A stretch of DNA of 64,000 nucleotides. Source: Emydura subglobosa. Lineage: Eukaryota; Chordata; Testudines; Chelidae. The notes under the pieces are model-generated. The model made no database searches. It saw only the letters and a program-made list of their open reading frames with translations, and was not told the DNA's origin. Each line of letters begins with the position of its first letter. Within the stretch, counting starts at the first letter, position 1. The stretch lies in contig ML679969.1 in the NCBI GenBank assembly GCA_007922225.1, positions 2,703,236-2,767,235 of the forward strand. The letters run 5' to 3'. Below, in pieces: positions 1 to 10,115 of the stretch. A program made the translations under genes and the position numbers.

Positions 1-1204
1 GGTATCTTACCAGTGTAGCTGGAGGCTAGAGAAGAGTTTTCCTTCTCCGTCCCTGCATCACACCAGTGCTATAACTGTGACATGTCCTGGAAAAGAGGCA
101 GATTTTGACATGAGGATCGGCACATCAGCAGCTTCTCCTGGCAGGGGGTGTAGATCTGCAGAGAAACTACCCCCTCCAGTCCTGCTCCCATCACTTTTGC
201 AAACTCACGTTCATGCAGGGGACACAGAGCAGATGGGGCAGACTCTCCCTCCCTGGGAAGAATGGGGGAACGCTCACCCCTTGCAATGGATGACACCCTG
301 CATTCAGGGGGAAGAGCTGCTTGGCAGCATTTCTGTCCCGAGCCCTGTCTCAGCCCTGAGGCCGTGTTGGGAAGGGGCCCCGATTATCATTACAGAGGTG
401 CGTGGGGCAGACACGCTGCAGAACTTCAGCTAATTACTCAGCTCAAGGAGCCAGATGGGCTGTGACTGCTGCTGTGTGAAACGGCCTTTGTCTGATGCCT
501 GCATATGCTGCTGCTACAAGGAAGCATCTTTCTTGCAACATGTTTGGCTGGGATTCTGAGCTGGTGATTTGAAAAGCTGTTCCCCGCTTTACCGGCGGCC
601 TGACAGATGGGGCCCCTTTCTGGACTGGTACCTACTGATGTTGGTCTCCTCTGCAAAGGTAGAGCTGCTGGATGCAGGCAGAGTGTTTATAGCCCGCTTT
701 GCTCTAGGGCAGAGGAGGGGTGGAGTGGGAAGGGTGAATGGAGAGGAGAGGGGAAAGTGGGGTGTAATCAGGACAGTAGGAGATGGAAGGGGGGGTGGGA
801 GAAATCCCCCACTTCTGAGCATGGATCCCTGTTGGCCAGGCGCCCCGCTGCAAAGCACAGGAGAATTAATCCCGGGGGATGGGATAAGCAGACCAGGTTA
901 AAATGACCGGCGCGATCCTTCATGCTCTGCTGCCCGGTGTGATGCAGCCACGCATACCTTGTCTGCCCTTCCCTCGGGGAGGGGCTGTGCTGTCTCTGGT
1001 CCCTCTCCTCCCAGATCATCTGTGCTGGAGCAGCCTGTCTCCGCACACTCCCCCTAGAGCCGTGGTCAGCAGCGAACCGGAGAGCTGGACCGAGGCCATT
1101 CGCCCCCCCAACCCACAGGAGTGTGAGGATTCTTGGCAGGGCCTCCAGCCGCTAGAATGCAAGACGCTGTCAAATGACTGAACAGGCCCTGTGCTAACGG
1201 CTGC

Positions 1205-1375
1205 AGCGGGGTAGCTCCGTGGTCTGAGCACAGGCCTGGGAGACTGGAACTCAGGCGCTGACCCCAGCGGTGACGTTTCTCCCTCGGTGGCTTCGAGCAA
1301 GTCATTTAAATGGCCTGCCTCGGGTTCCCCTGTGGTAAAGTGGGAACGATGCTTGTTTGCTGTCTCGTGGCGCTG
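1205..1375 (+). repeat. MIR/CORE-type SINE fragment
   Basis: The segment has the order expected of a tRNA-derived CORE-SINE on the + strand: a tRNA-like head, then a degenerate 'cttcgagcaagtcattta' block, then 'cctcgggttcccctgtggtaa'. The last two correspond to the 'gggcaagtcactt' and 'cctcagtttcccc' landmarks of MIR elements. It is diverged and has no 3' tail. Confidence 0.6.
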
Positions 1376-1584
1376 GTGGGAGGCTGCGGATTTGCAGGAG
1401 ACTGTTGGGGAGCGGCGGAGAAAGTGCCGGCTGGTTGGGTCTGGGTCATGACTCAGCTGCCCTGGGCTTTCCCTTGCCCCAAAGTTCGCATTCCAGGAAG
1501 CACCGCCTGTGTGCTGCGCACAAGCTGTGCATCCCTTGGAACGTTAGGGACTCTGCAGAGCGGATGCTGCACAGCAATGTCGCT

Positions 1585-1770
1585 TCAGGCTGAGTCAGGA
1601 GACTTGAGGTTACGTTTCCCAGCTCTGCCGTTTATTTACGGGGTGACCTTGAGTGTTCAGGGAACATATCCTGTGCCTCGGTTTCCCCAGCTTAAAAATA
1701 GGGAAAGTGATCCTCCTCCACTTTCGTAAAGTGCTTTGAGGTCTGTGAAGGAGGGAAGTGTGTCCTGGAA
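1585..1770 (+). repeat. MIR/CORE-type SINE fragment
   Basis: A second diverged CORE-SINE on the + strand. It shows 'cccagctctgccgttt', 'ggggtgaccttgag', 'tgcctcggtttccccag' and 'aaagtgctttgaggtctg' in the usual order of the family. It lies about 200 bp after the previous copy and probably represents a separate insertion. Confidence 0.65.
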
Positions 1771-2194
1771 GGAGGGGGCGGAGGATAAGCACAGCTCCAT
1801 TGTTTCGGCTTTGATACTCCCAGCAACAGAGTGTTTAACAATGTGGCCCAATTACTTCACTCCGTCACATTTAAAATTGATAAAGACGCTGGCGATCCCA
1901 CAGGCCTGCCCTGCAGAAGGCTGTTCAGCGCAGAGCGAAATGACTTCTGGGCTGTGTCAGGTTCCCGGTGGAACTGCCCTCGCTTCTTGGCAGCCTCTGC
2001 TGAGAAGTCAAGGAGTTCACAGGCCACCTCCACTGAGCGCCCGCCGGAAAGGGCCAGTCCCTGCACGGCAGGGGTGAGGCACGTTGGCAGGGCAACCAGC
2101 GGAGCGTTTGCCTGGTCCCTGCTTTGTGGTTACACACAGAACTTGGGTCTCTTCGGTCGTCAAGCTGGCACCTTTCATGAGCACACAATTCTCA

Positions 2195-2450
2195 TGAACT
2201 ATTTAAAAAAACACAGACCAAGTCCTAGTGTGTGGCTGCCCCGGGAAACGTGCAGCAGTGCAACAACATCGCTACAGTTGCACTGGTGGAAACCCCTAAT
2301 ACAGACACACTGTACTGGTGCAAACTGGACCCGTCACACTAGTGCATGCTTCACTCTTGCACTACTTCACTGGGCCCACATTTGGGGTTTGCACACTGCT
2401 GTAGTTAACACCACTGCAAGTTTCCTTAATTATAGACAAACCCCTCAGTC
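2195..2450. repeat. Palindromic interspersed repeat, GTCTACACT family (degenerate)
   Basis: The segment contains repeated 'ctagtg', 'acacactg' and 'ttgcactggtg' motifs and ends in 'attatagacaaacccc'. This resembles the reverse complement of the 'ggggtttgtctacact' terminus of a palindromic repeat seen in better shape at 4157-4262. It is diverged and its limits are approximate. Confidence 0.4.
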
Positions 2451-3790
2451 TTAAAATCCTTTAGCGATCCTTCCCAGAGACAGTTCTAACCAGAGATCGT
2501 CTCTGCTGCATTCTCAGCCATTTGTTAGTTTGATTTTATTACCAGGGCTGTTTGCATAGAACCGGGTTTCTCACTGCTCACCAGCTCATCTGCAAATTCC
2601 TCCCCTTTGCTCCCACCCTTCTCGGAATCACAATCGTACGTTTGTGCCTTCAATTGTTTTCAAGGCAACCGATTGCGATGTTGCAAAGAGGAACCGCGTC
2701 TAGTGGGCCGATGAGCAGCCAGGAGCTGGTGAACTCAGTGGAAACAAAGATCCTGTTGTCATGCAAATGGTTTTCAGTGCTAAAGGTTTTTTTTTGGAAG
2801 GCTGCGGGGATGAAAAATGAGGCAAATGCTGTCTGGGGGGATTGATTCCCAAACAGAGGCTATTGTGAGCTGTCAGCTCCTGAGAGCGAAGTTCTGGATT
2901 TATCCACAGAATAGCGGTAGGTCATGCTTCCCCCACTCCCAGCTGCCTTGCTAGCATCCTGACCTAGAAGGACTCCAGCCCCTGGAAGGATGAGCGGTTT
3001 GTGCCCCATTCATCCCTCGGCCTCTGCTGAGACCAACAAGGGGGAGTGAATTCTGGTTCAATACAGTCCTCTAGTGCTCAGATGCCGTGGCTACAGATGC
3101 TGTAGAAAATCCGAAAATAGAATCAAAGCTGGCTTTTAAGGCCTTTTCTCCACTGAGGGGGTTTGCCGACGTTCCAGCCCCCAGCACGGTGGCCCTAGTG
3201 CAGAGAGGGTAAAACTGCTCTAATTTGCCGTTTTGCACAGATCCAGCTCAACCTCGGCTTTCACCCCACCAGTGAAAGGAGCAGCTCTGGGGGTGTCCTG
3301 CAATCACGGGCTGTGATGACCGCTTGAGCAGACATCCCCAAACTAGCTATCATCTAGCCAGCTGGGCTACCGGAGCAGTGATGCTGCTCACTTCAGCATG
3401 GGGCCAGCTGCATGAATAATGACCCAGGGTTCCCGCTGGGCTTGTCCAGCCTGCGCCAAAGCCCACGGTGCTTCAGTGGTCCAGCTCCGGGAGCCGGTAT
3501 AGAGTTTCACTGATGCGGCTAGTTTCTACTTGGAAAGGGGTTCAAGTCCCACCTGGCAGGTGCTGACCCAGATGTCAAAGGGTGTGTTGGACGGGGGAGT
3601 TCTGCTCCGTACCCGCCTCTCATTTCACCCGAAGCACCAGCGCCCCTGGAAGAGCAGGGAAATCAGTTGGGAAGAATTCTGAAATTTGTCATTCGCCCCA
3701 CTGGCTTTGAAGTGTCTTGTCCCCACCCCTCGCTCCAGCTCTAAACGGGAGTAATCGTTTAATTAGTAATAAAGGTAGTAGTCGTGTAAG
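2450..3790. other. Intronic, no recognised element
   Basis: No repeat of a family I know and no credible exon. A tRNA B-box-like string GGTTCAAGTCCC at about 3540-3551 suggests a very worn SINE head. A homopolymer T tract lies near 2787-2796. Confidence 0.5.
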
Positions 3791-3799
3791 TGGGGTTTG

Positions 3800-4075
3800 G
3801 AGGTTTTTTTTCTTTTTTTTTAAGGGCATGTTAAAAAATTGATCACTTCCTTTTCTTCCTGGGAGAGTGAGTGTTTTGGCATTAATGCGTTTTTGAACTT
3901 AAGCTCCCTCATCCTTTTTAACTAGACAGGTCATTAATAAAGTCTTCGTGGAGAGCCTTGGCTTTCTCAAGTAGTATCTCAGCAGATATATTGCTTTGGT
4001 GAGTCCAACGCCGCGGTGTTAAGTTGCTGTGATAAAATATTTATTTGCCATTAGAAATCTTACTGTTTTTTTTGG
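3800..4075. other. AT-rich non-repetitive island, candidate conserved noncoding element
   Basis: An AT-rich block within a GC-richer intron, with several TAAT/ATTA cores such as 'ggcattaatgcg' and 'gtcattaataaag' and an A/T run 'gataaaatatttatttgcc'. It carries no repeat-family landmark that I recognise. A regulatory role is an inference from composition only. Confidence 0.3.
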
Positions 4076-4156
4076 ATGTCTCACTCTTCCATCCTTCAAG
4101 GGGGAGGGGGAGCCCAACCGCAAAAGCGCACTGAAAAGTTAAGGATAAAGGTAGTG

Positions 4157-4262
4157 CCAGGAGGTTTCACTGGCCTTGTCTACACTCGCAAGTTGAACCT
4201 TTTTAACTATACCAGTACAGTTTGAGTGGTTCCACCCCACAGTGTGGACACAATGATATTGG
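4157..4262. repeat. Palindromic interspersed repeat, GTCTACACT family
   Basis: The left part reads 'ccttgtctacactcgcaag' and the right part 'cacagtgtggacacaatg', giving inverted termini GTCTACACT and AGTGTGGAC. The 'aactataccagtacagttt' centre is also typical of the family. The element is about 100 bp. Confidence 0.6.
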
Positions 4263-4317
4263 TGTAGCTGATCCCCAAAGAGAAATGGAAAGAAGATGTA
4301 CCCCTATACTACTAATC

Positions 4318-4362
4318 CCAGGGTGGCAGGGGAAACTGAGGCTCAGGAAAAGGGAGATCAGA
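4318..4362 (-). repeat. MIR/CORE-SINE fragment
   Basis: A short antisense landmark, 'ggggaaactgaggctcagg', is the reverse complement of the conserved 'cctcagtttcccc' core. Nothing else of the element is preserved clearly. Confidence 0.45.
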
Positions 4363-5189
4363 ACACCGCTCTCAAACCTCCTCCGCCCCTTCTGCCCTTG
4401 CTCCTTATTTTATTTTATTCTTTGTACTGTGCGTTGTGGTGACGCATTTTAATTGCGAATTAGCTCCTAGACGGGGGAGAGGAGCCGGGAGGCTGCTGGT
4501 GGATTTGGCGTGGTGGGAGCATTTCACAGCGTTTGCAGGGAAAGGTGTGCAACCACCAGACCTTCCTGGGAAGCCGGGGCTGTTTCCTTCCCGCTTCTTG
4601 TTTGTTTGGAATAGTTCCCAGGGGGCAGGGGGGGAGGCTGGAGGCTTCAGGCCTGAGCTGGGGTGGGGGAAGGCTGGCTGGGGTGGGAGGGGGGCAGCTG
4701 CCCTTCTCCTTGGGAATGGGGGGAGCTGGCCACCTTCCCACTCTGCAGTTCATGGGGGGCCGCCTGCTGCTCCCTCATCTCCCTGCTATAGCATGTAGCA
4801 GGGGGCCTCTGTCCCTGCTGGTGCTCTTCTGCCCAGTGTATACTGGGCGGGGACCCCAGCCAGGGGCTCTGGAACCATTTGTATAGTGGGGGGGGCTGAG
4901 AGCCACTGAACCAAACTGTAAACCCTGTAAACCCTCGGGCCTCCAGAGCAAGGGCTGAGGGGGTGGCATTACCGCAGCCCGCAGGGCCCTGGAGAAGACG
5001 CTATAGAAGAGCTCTGGGCGTGCACTTAGGGTTGCGAGGGGTTTGCCGCAGGCCCTTCTCGCCCCGTGTAGACGGGGGCTGGGTGTGGCTCAGCCCAGCT
5101 CAAGTGGCAGAGCCCACGATGGAATCCAGGCGCACGTTGCTCCCTGCTTGCTGGTAGCTTCTGTCGGCGGTGATGAGGCTGAGAGGCAG

Positions 5190-5328
5190 ATTTTCAGCAG
5201 CAGACTAGATAAGTGCCCGGTTCTGTTCATTCCCTCTGAAGCAGCTGGCACTGGCCACTGGCTGAAGACAGGATACTGGGCTGGATGGACCATTGGTATG
5301 ACCCGGTCTGGCCTTTCTTTGCCTCCCC
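5190..5328 (+). repeat. CR1 LINE 3' end
   Basis: A sense-strand CR1 3' terminus. It contains 'ttctgttcattccctctgaa', 'ctggcactggccactg', 'gacaggatactgggctggat' and 'ggaccattggtatgacc', the typical tail of the CR1 subfamilies of turtles and crocodilians. The 5' part is missing, as usual for truncated CR1 copies. Confidence 0.8.
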
Positions 5329-5655
5329 CCGCTACCATTCAGCTGCCTGCAACCTGCTGCCCCGAGATCCAGCATGCAGCCTCCTGCCCCAGCCCTGGAG
5401 TGCAGTGGGGACAGCAGATCGAGGGTTCCTGTTAAACGGGAGGACGGACGCCGGGGAGACGCCCCATCCTGGGCTGAGATAAAGGGGGACGTGTCGCATT
5501 TCCCCCGGGGGCTCTTCAGCACAAGCCTGGGGCCCCTGGTTGGCACCAAATGGCTTGTGCCTCTCAGCTCTGAGCACTAAACATGCCGCTCGTCCTTCGC
5601 CCGGCGCTGTGGGGTGGCTTGCCAGAGCCCTGCCCTCCCTGTGTGTTGATCTGGG

Positions 5656-5670
5656 CCCCCCCCCCCCCCC
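5656..5670 (+). repeat. Homopolymer C tract (15 C)
   Basis: An uninterrupted run of fifteen cytosines, preceded by GGG and followed by AGG. It is likely length-variable and prone to sequencing error. Confidence 0.95.
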
Positions 5671-5746
5671 AGGTGTGTCAGCACTGGAGAGAGGAGACAG
5701 GCGTCCTCGCCGAGCCGCCCGCTCCCCCTTCCTCGCCGCGGCTCTC

Positions 5747-5892
5747 GCTAAAATGAAAAGACAGCGCAGCGCTAATCATGCGGGAAGAACTAATCTGGGC
5801 TGACATCAAAAACATGTTAATTCATGGCAACGAATTATCCGTCTCATTGTCCGTGCCTAGAAACAACAGGGTATTCTGTTCTTGCAAGGGAA
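5747..5892. other. Candidate conserved noncoding island in intron
   Basis: The block begins just after a CpG-rich patch at 5700-5750. It has no repeat landmark and contains 'gctaatcatg', 'agaactaatctgg', 'catgttaattcatgg' and 'acgaattatccg', that is, several TAAT cores. It lies about 560 bp upstream of the penultimate coding exon. Regulatory function is inferred only from composition. Confidence 0.3.
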
Positions 5893-6448
5893 AGGCACTC
5901 ATGCACTCAGAATGTAAAACGTGGCTTTGGAATGGCGCCTTCACAGCCGTGCCAGTAGATTGCCGGCCCTGGATCCGGGGCCTTTGCCATGCGCCGCGCT
6001 CTGGTGTCTCCTAGCCCGGCTGTGCTGCAGAACCGTTGTTGCGCCGGGGCGCTGGGTGGGTGCTGGTGGTTCTCTGCTTTCCCCACCGTCCCCCAGCCAA
6101 GCTGGCGCCTTCCTCGGCTTCTGCATCCCCTGGGGGTGCCATGTTCTGCCATGCCCCCTTTGGAGCTGGCATGTCCCTAGCCCCTCTGTGCCAGTCCTCC
6201 TTTGTCTGACATAAGGCTGCTCACCAGGCCGTAGGAACCTGGCTTTCTGTCCGCTCTAGTCCAACGGCATCAGCCAGAGCCCCTTGGCATCCTGCAGCTC
6301 CCATCTCCGTGCGCTCGCCCTCTCCAGCTTGCTGCTGTAGATAGCTCATGCCATGGTGCCCATCTCCCCCTTCCCCGGTTCCCCACATACTGCCGACGCC
6401 TCTGGCTGCCGGGCAGATTGATATTCACTCCCAGCTCTCTCCCCCCAG

Positions 6449-6571
6449 GCCAGAAGAACGTCCGTGTCACCAGCCTGCTGATCTGCCAGGGACTCCTGTG
6501 GGTTGGCACGGACCAGGGCATCATCGTGTTACTGCCTGTCCCCAGGCTGGAGGGCATCCCCAAAATCACCG
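6449..6571 (+). CDS. ARHGEF10L: ARHGEF10L penultimate coding exon (Rho GEF 10-like)
   Basis: This 123-bp exon encodes 41 residues of the C-terminal beta-propeller-like region, including [18 protein letters not shown] and [12 protein letters not shown] recognise these as near-identical to vertebrate ARHGEF10L, a Dbl-family exchange factor for RhoA-type GTPases. The acceptor follows a pyrimidine tract ending in CCCCCCAG at 6441-6448. The donor is G|GTGAGT at 6571/6572. Both ends split a glycine codon after its first base (phase 1), so the exon is symmetrical and joins in frame to the last exon at 8394. The hydrophobic VTSLLIC...[13 protein letters not shown] alternation fits a blade of a WD40-like propeller. 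The catalytic DH and PH-like domains lie upstream, outside the window. The paralogue ARHGEF10 also has this block, but residues such as [14 protein letters not shown] match the 10L version better. Confidence 0.95.
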
Positions 6572-8393
6572 GTGAGTCCGCGCTTCTGGTCTGTCTCACC
6601 CCTGGGAGTTGGCCAGAGAAGAGGGTTCAAAGCTGGGCCCAGAGGAGTTCCTCAGCTCTGCACTGGTAGGACTGCAAAGACAGTGCGGCCGGCTCCTTCG
6701 CACACCCAGCAGGACAAGCAAACCACTAGGGCTGGGATGGGCAAACCAGGCTAAGGGACCGTGGCCCCCAACTCCCATGGCATTCCAGTGGGATTCGGGC
6801 ACCTCTCTCCCTTGGATTCCTTCGCAAACCCCAGCCTCGCCCAAACGCGGTCCTGTAAACCCAGCCTGTCGTGCTGCGTGTTTCTAGCCGCGGCAGATGT
6901 TCTGGGCTGGAAGGACTGTTTTGTCCGCTTGTTTTGCTAGCCACAGGGCCTGCTTCCGCAAGCCCTGCCCGCTCCGTGGGGTTCGGTGTAGCACAGCTCC
7001 CAGAAGAGCCCAGGGCCCAGCCGTAGCTGGTGCTGGTGACTCAAGCAACGCTCTGAGCCAATGGTAAATCGATGCGCTGCGAGAGGATGCTGTGCCGCTG
7101 GACACATGGCCGCTGGCGTGAGGCTCAGGGCCGTCTGGAAGCCCTGAGCACTGGAGGTGCTGGCGTGTTCAGCCGCGTGTTTGCATATCCCCTCCCGGCG
7201 GGTTGGCGGGCCGGTGCATTTCTGTGCCCATCGGGCGCCCGTCACATTCTCCCTCCCTGGGCTGGGCCCTGGACGAACTGAATGGGACCATGGAGATCTG
7301 TTGGCCCCACCCTGACCCCAGACACCAGGGGGTTCTCTAACGTGTGTTGTGCTCCCAGCCCCCCCTGGCACGGGACACACGAGCGAGGCAAAAGCCCCAA
7401 ATGAAACCCCGTGGGTCCTGTCTCAGAGGGCAGCCCCGTGCTCCCCGGTTCAGCCATGGGGAGCCAGGGTCTTTCTTCGCTGCACTTGGGCAAGGAGAGA
7501 GTCTGGTAAACCCCAGGGGTGAATGAGAAGGGCTGCAGGGCAGAGCCGTGTGCAGGCACCTGCCCGGTGCCCCTCCTCACACACGTGCTTTAGGCAGCTC
7601 CGCCGGTCCTTTGCCTCTGTGAGCACAAATGCTCCCTCTACTCCTCCCCCCCCCCCGCAAAGACGCTGCTGCCGAACGTCAGCAGTCGGTCCCGCTTGGG
7701 CACCATCTGGTCCCCGAGAGAGGACGCCTCGTCGTTGCTGAGACAAAACGGCCTTCACGAGGTGTGGGCTGAGCTCCTCTTTCGGGGCTGGCCGCTGGGA
7801 TTTCCCAGCATCTCCTCCATTAATCTGAACCTTGAGTCGCAGCCGAGGGGGCAAGATGGCCTCGCGCGTCGTCGGGGAACAGGGAGCCTCAACGTTGGTG
7901 TTGCAATGTCTGGCAAGGAGCAGGATCGCTGAGCGGGGAGGAGAGGTCGGGGCGGCAGGTAGAATTGGAGGGGATGGTATGGGGAGAGCAAGGAGCCGTG
8001 GGCTCAGACAGGAAAGGCTGAGTGTGGCATAGCCATATCCAGCGGGCACGCACAGCACTTCGGCCCAGATCCTCTTAAAATAGAAGCCTAGATACCTTCG
8101 AGGAGCTGGGCCGTGGGGCCTGCTATGCAGCTCACGCACGTCGTGGAGGGCTGAGCGCGCTGGCCTCCGCTCTCCCGGCCGGCGCAGGGTTAATGGCAGA
8201 GCGTGGAGAGCTTGGGCCCGTCTGCGCATCTCCGAAATACGTGCTCTAGTTATCGAGGCAGCAGGCAGCCACGGGGGCTCGGCAGACGAGCCTTGCAATA
8301 TTTATGAGGCGTGAACTTGATTTGTTTTCTGAAGCGTTTACTGTTAATAAAATCTCTCTCTTTCACGCGCTCGCCTCCCTGCTCTGCTCCCAG
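6572..8393 (+). other. ARHGEF10L: Last intron of ARHGEF10L
   Basis: The intron starts GTGAGT and ends in a pyrimidine-rich stretch followed by CAG at 8391-8393. It is 1822 bp long and GC-rich. A 282-codon reading frame on the minus strand at 7450-8298 is not accepted as a gene: its composition is Arg/Pro/Ala-rich, as expected from reading GC-rich noncoding DNA. No repeat family was identified. A C-run at 7648-7658 is present. Confidence 0.9.
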
Positions 8394-8908
8394 GGAAAGG
8401 CATGGTCTCTCTGAACGGCCACTGCGGCCCCGTGGAGTTCCTGGCCGTGGCCGTCAGCACCCTGGCTCCGGACGTGCTGAAGAACGACAAGGAGGAGGAA
8501 GGCGGCAGGGAGGAGAAGCCGGACGACCCATCCCCAGAGCCATCTGCCCACGACACCCCCCCAGCCAGGGAGATGAGGAAGAAGGGGATCCTCTTGCAGT
8601 ACCGCCTCCGCTCCACCTCCCACCTGCCCGGGCAGCTGCTGTCCATGAAAGAGGCCCCTTCGCCGCCGGGCGGGAGCACCCTGGAGCACAGCGAGGAGGA
8701 CGGCTCCATCTACGAAATGGCTGACGACCCGGACATCTGGGTGCGGAGCAGGCCGTGCGCCCGGGATGCTCACCGCAAGGCGATCTCCTCGGTGGCCATC
8801 GTTTCCGGCGGGCGGGGCTATCGGAATTTCAATGCCAGCAGCAAGCTGCCGGCCTGCAGTGAGTCGGACAGCACGCTCCTCATGTGGCAGGTCCCTCTGA
8901 TGCTATAG
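8394..8908 (+). CDS. ARHGEF10L: ARHGEF10L terminal coding exon and stop codon
   Basis: The last exon supplies about 170 residues and a TAG stop at 8906-8908. It opens after CAG at 8391-8393 in the phase needed to complete the split glycine, reading [21 protein letters not shown] variable, acidic and proline-rich linker follows (about residues 25-60 of the exon). Then come the block [20 protein letters not shown], the motif [20 protein letters not shown], and the basic segment [12 protein letters not shown]. The final strand [12 protein letters not shown] has a WD-like tryptophan and probably closes the propeller. These blocks match my knowledge of vertebrate ARHGEF10L C termini almost residue for residue, while the linker is divergent in sequence. 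There is no frameshift or internal stop, so the gene appears intact as far as visible. ARHGEF10L promotes GDP-GTP exchange on Rho proteins and influences actin stress fibres; that function resides in domains encoded upstream. Confidence 0.97.
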
Positions 8909-9369
8909 CGTTGACGGCATCCCCTGCCCACAATGCACTCCTAAGGGAGGCTAACCCTGGCTCCAGACTCATGCCAAGCCCCCCGAGAACTGCAGCCTCC
9001 CTGGGAGTAGCCTGCACCAGCGAATGCTGGGATTGTATCTCCTACCGTCCCAGGCCTACCTAGGAAATGACTTGCCCGCTGCTTAGGAAGGGAGCAGCCT
9101 AGTAACTTACCAAACGAATTAACACCCTTCCCCACTCCCCTTTTTTAAAGACTTTTTTTCAAATTTGCTATTATTTTTCTTGAGAAACCAGCTTCATTTC
9201 GGGGGGTCTTTTAACGTTCCGGGGTGATTCGAGAGCAGCGCCCTCCCTGCGGGCTGAGGAGGTTTGCTGAGCTCTTGGACGCGTCTCTTCAGAAGGGGGT
9301 GTGAGCATCTGTGTGTCTGTGTGAATATATATATATATAAATATAATTCTGTATATTATTACGTGTATA

Positions 9370-9375
9370 AATAAA
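9370..9375 (+). terminator. ARHGEF10L: Polyadenylation signal AATAAA (proximal)
   Basis: A canonical AATAAA hexamer inside the AU-rich end of the UTR, about 460 bases after the stop codon. Confidence 0.6.
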
Positions 9376-9411
9376 AAAATCTGTATATATTGTGGCATCC
9401 GGAGGTGCAGG

Positions 9412-9417
9412 AATAAA
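9412..9417 (+). terminator. ARHGEF10L: Polyadenylation signal AATAAA (distal)
   Basis: A second canonical hexamer 42 bases after the first, followed by A/G-rich sequence and then a GT-bearing stretch. Of the two it has the more typical surroundings for 3' end formation. Confidence 0.65.
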
Positions 9418-9719
9418 AAGGAGGTGCAAATTGCAGCCCGACGGGTACTGTGTTCCCTCGAGGTCCCCCGGAGCGTTGCTGGCTGGTAACACTCTGCGGG
9501 GCAACGTGGCTCGTGTATCTCGGGCCTGGATTGACCTGAGCAGGAAATAGCTTTCCTAGCCCTGAGAACTTTCCCAGTTTCAAATGATGCCTGCTTTGGC
9601 ATTGACACACACCCTGCAAGCGTTGGATGTTTTTCGTGACAGAGGAGACGGCTCCGCCCTGAAATAGCCATAGGTAGGGCACTCCACTGGGATGTGGGAA
9701 ACCCAATTTCAGTCACAAG

Positions 9720-10115
9720 AATCATAGAAACATGGCCTGGAAAAGTGTTCTTGAGAAATCACCATGTCCAGGCCCTACACTGAGGCAGGACCAAGGAAAC
9801 CTAGACTATCCCTGACAGGGGTTTGTCTAACCTGTTCTTAAAAACCTCCAGTGATGGGGATTCCACAGCCTCCCTTGGATTATTGTTTCCTAATCTCTAA
9901 CCTAAATCTCCCTTGCTGCAGATTAAATCTATTACTTCTTGTCCTACCTTCAGTGGTCGTGGAGAACAATTGATCACCGTCCTGTTTGTAACCACTCTTA
10001 CCATATTTAAAGACTGTTACCAGGTCCCCCCTCAGGACTAAACATGCCCGGTCTTTTTAAACTTTCCTCAGAGGTCAGGTTTTCTAAACCATGTTTTCTA
10101 CAGCCCAGGTGAGTG
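9720..10115 (-). repeat. CR1 LINE 3' fragment
   Basis: An antisense CR1. It starts with 'aatcatagaaacatggcctg', the reverse complement of the 3' terminal octamer repeats, and continues through 'ggggattccacagcctccct', 'cctaaatctcccttgctgca', 'ttaaatctattacttcttg' and 'actaaacatgcccggt'. About 400 bp of the 3' UTR is present and the coding part is absent. It lies about 285 bp beyond the inferred ARHGEF10L mRNA end. Confidence 0.9.

Larger units (their letters stand above)
1..6448 (+). other. ARHGEF10L: Upstream intronic sequence of ARHGEF10L (presumed)
   Basis: This stretch lies directly upstream of the penultimate coding exon and is inferred to be intron of the same gene. I see no segment with a recognisable ARHGEF10L peptide between consensus splice sites. 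The open frames are short, overlap each other on both strands and match no family I know. The content includes SINE, CR1 and palindromic-repeat fragments listed separately, a purine-rich tract at about 710-805, and a GC-rich zone at 4450-5100. One or more small exons could still be hidden in it. Confidence 0.6.
8909..9435 (+). other. ARHGEF10L: ARHGEF10L 3' UTR (inferred end)
   Basis: The UTR follows the stop codon directly. It begins GC-rich and becomes strongly AU-rich at 9142-9190 and 9320-9395, including an (AT)n run at 9325-9338. No repeat family interrupts it. A Pumilio-type octamer TGTATATA is at 9382-9389. The end is placed shortly after the second AATAAA, before a GT-containing stretch near 9448-9460 that could be the downstream element. 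The exact cleavage site is inferred. Confidence 0.75.

Noticed and set aside
1831..2454. 207-codon plus-strand frame
   Set aside because: Its second half runs through a degenerate palindromic repeat and the peptide matches nothing I know.
7450..8298. 282-codon minus-strand frame within the last ARHGEF10L intron
   Set aside because: Arg/Pro/Ala-rich composition typical of GC-rich noncoding DNA, no domain recognised, and it lies antisense inside a clearly defined intron.
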